From positions 1-64,000 of the forward strand of contig CACHWY010000004.1 of assembly GCA_902583575.1 (NCBI GenBank): a stretch of DNA of 64,000 nucleotides. The letters run 5' to 3'. The notes beneath the pieces are model-generated. The model searched no databases. It was given only the letters and a program-made list of their open reading frames with translations, and had not been told where the DNA came from. A program made the translations under genes and the position numbers. How positions within the stretch are numbered: the first letter of the stretch is position 1; each line of letters starts with the position of its first letter. The stretch is from an uncultured SAR86 cluster bacterium (lineage in GTDB: Bacteria > Pseudomonadota > Gammaproteobacteria > Magnimaribacterales > D2472). Positions 60,404-64,000 of this stretch are shown here, in pieces.

Positions 60404-60907
60404 ATGAACATATTTATTGTTGGTCCAATGGGTTCTGGTAAGTCAACCGTTGGAAAAATCATATCTGATGAGTTATTTCTTAATTTCTTTGATACAGATG
60501 AAGAAATTGAAAATAGAACTGGTGCTTCGATTGACTGGATATTCGACCTTGAGGGTGAAGAAGGTTTTAGAAAAAGAGAAAGTGAGGTTCTAAAAGAAAT
60601 GGTTCAGAAAAATTCCGTTGTTCTTTCAACAGGCGGGGGAATAGTATTATCTGAAAATAATAGAGAATTATTATCATCAAGGGGAACAGTATTTTATTTG
60701 GCAACCCCTATATCAGTTCAACTCGAAAGAACTGCAAAAGACAAAGATAGACCTTTATTAAAAAATGGTGACCCTGGTCAAATACTTCAAGAATTGCATG
60801 AAAAAAGAAAAAATTTATATGAATCAGTGTCTGATCATATTGTTGAGACAGAAGATAAGTCTAGCCAAGAAGTTGCATCAGAAATAATCAATCTAGTTAA
60901 AGGTTAG
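60404..60907 (+). CDS. aroK: Shikimate kinase
   Basis: 167 residues. It phosphorylates shikimate. The P-loop GPMGSGKSTVGK lies at residues 7-18, the shikimate-binding FFDTDEEIE near 28-36, FRKRESEVL near 57, and STGGGIVLSENN near 77. The C-terminal DRPLL LID region is present. It precedes aroB by 2 bases, the conserved aroK-aroB operon. Confidence 0.96.
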   Translation: MNIFIVGPMGSGKSTVGKIISDELFLNFFDTDEEIENRTGASIDWIFDLEGEEGFRKRESEVLKEMVQKNSVVLSTGGGIVLSENNRELLSSRGTVFYLATPISVQLERTAKDKDRPLLKNGDPGQILQELHEKRKNLYESVSDHIVETEDKSSQEVASEIINLVKG

Positions 60908-60909
60908 TT

Positions 60910-61974
60910 ATGGCAGAAATATCAGCAGGCAAAGGTAAGTCAAAATATAAAATACATATAACTGGTAAAAGCCTACCTAAATCTGAGATTAATAGACAAA
61001 TCGGTTTAAATAACAAAGTTTTGATAGTTACTGATAGCGGTATTCCTAAAACATATATTAAGGAATTAAGAAAAATTATTAAAAATAAAAATGTAAATGT
61101 AATAACTTTGGGTCAGGGTGAAAAATCAAAATCCTTCTCTTCATATCAAAAAATATTAAACAAACTATTAGATTTAAAATTTAGTCGTTCTGACAAATTA
61201 ATAGCTTTAGGCGGAGGAGTTGTAGGTGATATTACTGGATTTTGTGCAGCTACATATCTCAGAGGTATTGAATATATTCAGATACCTACTTCTTTATTAG
61301 CACAAGTTGATTCATCAGTTGGTGGTAAAACAGCAATTAATGCTAAACAAGGCAAGAATTTAATTGGATCATTTTATAATCCAAAATTTGTCCTAATATC
61401 TACCCATTTTTTAAAAACATTGTCTGATAATGAATATAAATCAGGCCTAGGCGAAGTAATTAAGTATGGTTTTATAGGTAATAAAAAACTTAAAAAGATT
61501 ATCGAAACTAATGCAAAAAAAATAATTATAAGAGATGAAAAAATATTAAAACTTATCATAGAAGAATCAATTAAAACAAAATCAAATATTGTCACCAAAG
61601 ATGAAAAAGAAATCGGGATTAGAGCAATATTAAATTTTGGCCATACCTTTGGTCATGCTATTGAGGCATATAATGAATTCAAAAATATTACACATGGTGC
61701 TGCTATAACCCTAGGAATGGTTATTGCTTCAAAAATTTCTTACTTTGAGGGCCATATCAAAGACTATCAATTAGATAATGTAATTAATACTATAGAATCA
61801 TTGGGCCTAAATACAGATCATAAAAAGTATAAATACTCGCATCTTAAAAAATATATTACTTCTGATAAGAAAGTTGCTGATGGTAAAATAAATTTAATCT
61901 TGATTGATAAAAAATTTAATGCTTTTAAAACATCTAAATTTAATTATAAAAATATTGTTAAAGCATTAAGTTAA
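60910..61974 (+). CDS. aroB: 3-dehydroquinate synthase
   Basis: 354 residues. It converts DAHP to 3-dehydroquinate, the second shikimate step. [13 protein letters not shown] near residue 69, [19 protein letters not shown] near 96, [11 protein letters not shown] near 136, and zinc ligands in HGAAITLGM and [10 protein letters not shown] are present. The stop overlaps the gltB stop tail to tail by 4 bases. The usual damX/SPOR gene downstream is absent. Confidence 0.96.
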   Translation: MAEISAGKGKSKYKIHITGKSLPKSEINRQIGLNNKVLIVTDSGIPKTYIKELRKIIKNKNVNVITLGQGEKSKSFSSYQKILNKLLDLKFSRSDKLIALGGGVVGDITGFCAATYLRGIEYIQIPTSLLAQVDSSVGGKTAINAKQGKNLIGSFYNPKFVLISTHFLKTLSDNEYKSGLGEVIKYGFIGNKKLKKIIETNAKKIIIRDEKILKLIIEESIKTKSNIVTKDEKEIGIRAILNFGHTFGHAIEAYNEFKNITHGAAITLGMVIASKISYFEGHIKDYQLDNVINTIESLGLNTDHKKYKYSHLKKYITSDKKVADGKINLILIDKKFNAFKTSKFNYKNIVKALS

Positions 61975-64000
61975 GCAGCGTTTGCAGTGGTTGCTTTTAA
62001 TAAGTCTTGTATATTTGATGCTGCAGGAACAACTAGCCAGAAAAAAGGTTCATATCTTTCAAAATCATCTAATAATTCTCTAGCTTTGTTGCTTTTTGTA
62101 TATTTATAATGCTTTTCGAGTATTTCTTTTAGATATTTTCTATGAGGCTGCATCTCTTCAGTTGTTATTCTCTCTAGGTTAACTAACCCTCTATTGCATT
62201 TATCAAAAAATGTTCTATCTTCGTCAAGAACATATGCAAAACCCCCAGTCATACCAGCACCAAAGTTTATACCAATTTGTCCTAAAACTGTTACATGTCC
62301 ACCTGTCATATATTCGCAACAATGGTCTCCTGCACCTTCAACAACTGCATATGCTCCAGAATTTCTAACTGCAAATCTCTCCCCAGCAGAACCAGCAATA
62401 AAAAGCTCTCCACCAGTAGATCCATATAGGCAAGTGTTTCCAGCCAAAACAGTGTCTTTGGTTTCTTTAATAAAATCTGAAGTGTTCTTAATAACTATCC
62501 TCCCTCCATTCATCCCTTTACCAACATAGTCATTTGCATCACCATCAACTGTTAAATTTAAATTATTTGCATTCCAACATCCAAAACTCTGGCCTGCAGA
62601 ACCTTTGAAATTTAATGAGAGTTTTTTCTCTAAACCTTTTTCTCCATATTTTTGAGCAATATATCCAGAAATACTTCCGCCAATAGATCTATCTCTATTT
62701 GAGATATTAAAATGCAAAGTGCCCTTTTTATTGTTATCAATAAACCTTTTAGATTCACCCAAAATCTTTTGTGATAACTCACCTTTATCCCATGGGTGAT
62801 TTTTCTCAACAGTGCAAAAATGTGGTTCACTTTGATTATTGCTTGTTTCTATTAATCCAGATAAATCAATAGATTTATATTGCTCTTCTATATCTGTGAT
62901 CTGTTCTAAGTAATGTGTCTGTCCTATAATTTCCTCGAGCTTTGAAACACCTATCATTTTTAAATGCTCTCTAACATCATTCGCAATAAATTTAAAATAG
63001 TTCATTACTCTTTCTTTCTCGCCAATAAAATGCTGATTTATTAAATCTTGCCTTTGTGTTGCTACGCCAGTTGCACAATTATTAAGATGGCAGATTCTCA
63101 AGTATTTGCAGCCCATAGCAATCATTGGGCCAGTACCAAAGCCAAACGATTCTGCTCCTAATATTGCTGCTTTAATAACATCAAGGCCAGTTTTCATTCC
63201 TCCATCGGTTTGAAGTCTAACTTTATGTCTTAGACCAGCATCTCTTAAACTTTGATGAGCTTCAGACAGTCCAAGTTCCCAAGGTGAACCTGCATATCTA
63301 ATCGAAGTTAAGGGACTTGCGCCCGTACCCCCATCATGTCCTGAAATAGTAATTAAATCAGCGTAAGCTTTCGCAACTCCTGATGCAATGGTTCCTACAC
63401 CTGGCTCAGATACTAATTTTACAGAAATAAGCGCATTTGGATTTACTTGCTTTAAGTCATAGATAAGTTGAGCTAAATCTTCTATCGAGTATATGTCATG
63501 ATGAGGAGGTGGCGAAATTAATGTAATTCCAGGCGTTGAGTATCTTAGTTCAGCTATCAGTTCATTAACTTTGCCTCCAGGAAGTTGGCCACCCTCACCC
63601 GGCTTTGCTCCTTGAGCTATTTTAATTTGAAGAACTTCAGCATTTACCAAATAATGAGGCGTCACACCAAATCTTCCAGAAGCAATTTGTTTAATTTTTG
63701 ACATTTTAATAGTGCCATATCTATGCTTTCCTTCTCCACCTTCACCTGAATTTGATCTAGCTCCAAGTGTGTTCATTGCTTCTGCAAGGGTTTCATGTGC
63801 TTTTGGTGATAATGATCCAAGACTCATACCAGCAGAATCAAATCTCTTAATTATTTTTTCAACCGACTCAATTTCTTTAACTTTATTATTAGTATGTTTT
63901 ACTCTTAATAAATCTCTGAGCATTGCTGGGGGTCTATTATCAACAAGACTAGAATATTCTTTATAAATATCATTTGACCCTGATGCTACTGCTTCTTGTA
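61971..64000 (-). CDS. gltB: Glutamate synthase large subunit, C-terminal part, truncated by window end
   Basis: The frame is open to the window edge; the ATG at 63923 is internal (upstream codons read [13 protein letters not shown]). About 676 residues are visible. The FMN-binding synthase domain has [50 protein letters not shown] and the Fe-S region [20 protein letters not shown] with its Cys cluster. The beta-helix GXGXG domain follows ([30 protein letters not shown]). It makes glutamate from glutamine and 2-oxoglutarate. The N-terminal amidotransferase and gltD are outside the window. Confidence 0.97.
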   Translation of the reverse strand, partial: QEAVASGSNDIYKEYSSLVDNRPPAMLRDLLRVKHTNNKVKEIESVEKIIKRFDSAGMSLGSLSPKAHETLAEAMNTLGARSNSGEGGEGKHRYGTIKMSKIKQIASGRFGVTPHYLVNAEVLQIKIAQGAKPGEGGQLPGGKVNELIAELRYSTPGITLISPPPHHDIYSIEDLAQLIYDLKQVNPNALISVKLVSEPGVGTIASGVAKAYADLITISGHDGGTGASPLTSIRYAGSPWELGLSEAHQSLRDAGLRHKVRLQTDGGMKTGLDVIKAAILGAESFGFGTGPMIAMGCKYLRICHLNNCATGVATQRQDLINQHFIGEKERVMNYFKFIANDVREHLKMIGVSKLEEIIGQTHYLEQITDIEEQYKSIDLSGLIETSNNQSEPHFCTVEKNHPWDKGELSQKILGESKRFIDNNKKGTLHFNISNRDRSIGGSISGYIAQKYGEKGLEKKLSLNFKGSAGQSFGCWNANNLNLTVDGDANDYVGKGMNGGRIVIKNTSDFIKETKDTVLAGNTCLYGSTGGELFIAGSAGERFAVRNSGAYAVVEGAGDHCCEYMTGGHVTVLGQIGINFGAGMTGGFAYVLDEDRTFFDKCNRGLVNLERITTEEMQPHRKYLKEILEKHYKYTKSNKARELLDDFERYEPFFWLVVPAASNIQDLLKATTANAA

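Overview
The window reads as a piece of chromosome from a streamlined, AT-rich (by eye about 30% G+C) gammaproteobacterium. The gene content and order suggest a marine SAR86-like lineage; that assignment is inference. The gammaproteobacterial signature is strong: gyrA-serC-pheA-tyrA-aroA-cmk-rpsA-ihfB-pyrF, ubiG-gph/mupP-yciK, uvrC-pgsA-tRNA, glyA-nrdR-rib-nusB, xseB-ispA-dxs, purA-hflC-hflK-miaA, algC-slmA and mrcA / aroK-aroB. Packing is extreme. Neighbours commonly overlap by 1-23 bases, no gene-free stretch reaches 300 bases (the longest are about 190 and 170), and starts other than ATG are frequent.

Layout. 1-4.5 kb: the end of a PQQ-type dehydrogenase, then a surface-sugar segment (SDR epimerase, GT2, CDP-glucose-forming RfbF), tRNA-Leu, a short UDP-sugar dehydrogenase and tRNA-Cys. 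4.6-8.2 kb: pgsA, uvrC, a nucleotidyltransferase-cupin fusion and a lone cupin. 8.2-18 kb: one long minus-strand operon for DNA topology, serine and aromatic amino acids, translation and pyrimidines. 18.1-20.9 kb: three-subunit proton-translocating transhydrogenase. 21-25.8 kb: ubiquinone/HAD/SDR genes on plus, then a glycosylase, rluB and the condensin genes scpB-scpA on minus. 26-28.4 kb: DAHP synthase, then a tandem-domain DnaT-like protein and a lambda P-like helicase loader. 28.5-32.4 kb: RND efflux pair. 32.5-39 kb: isoprenoid operon xseB-ispA-dxs convergent with thiolase-thiL-GlpD-like-pgpA. 39.4-44.7 kb: nth, glyA, nrdR, riboflavin genes, nusB. 44.7-50.4 kb: purA, hflC, hflK, miaA, glnB, waaA. 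50.5-54.9 kb: LpxL-type acyltransferase plus an uncharacterised set of two methyltransferases, an alpha/alpha-toroid protein and a GT4. 54.9-64 kb: ilvE, phosphomannomutase, slmA, PBP1a, aroK, aroB and the C-terminal part of gltB running off the end.

Themes. Aromatic biosynthesis is spread over three loci (aroG; aroK-aroB; aroA/tyrA/pheA). Several operons have lost a usual member: hfq/hflX, riboflavin synthase, the pil genes and tRNA-Gly. The most notable candidates are the chromosomal lambda P-like loader beside a duplicated-domain DnaT protein, a pair of NrdR-box-like sites in front of scpAB (nrdR itself is in the window), a miaA with no canonical start codon, and the GT4/methyltransferase/toroid cluster. 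All functional calls rest on reading the translated sequence and remembered family features; no search was run.
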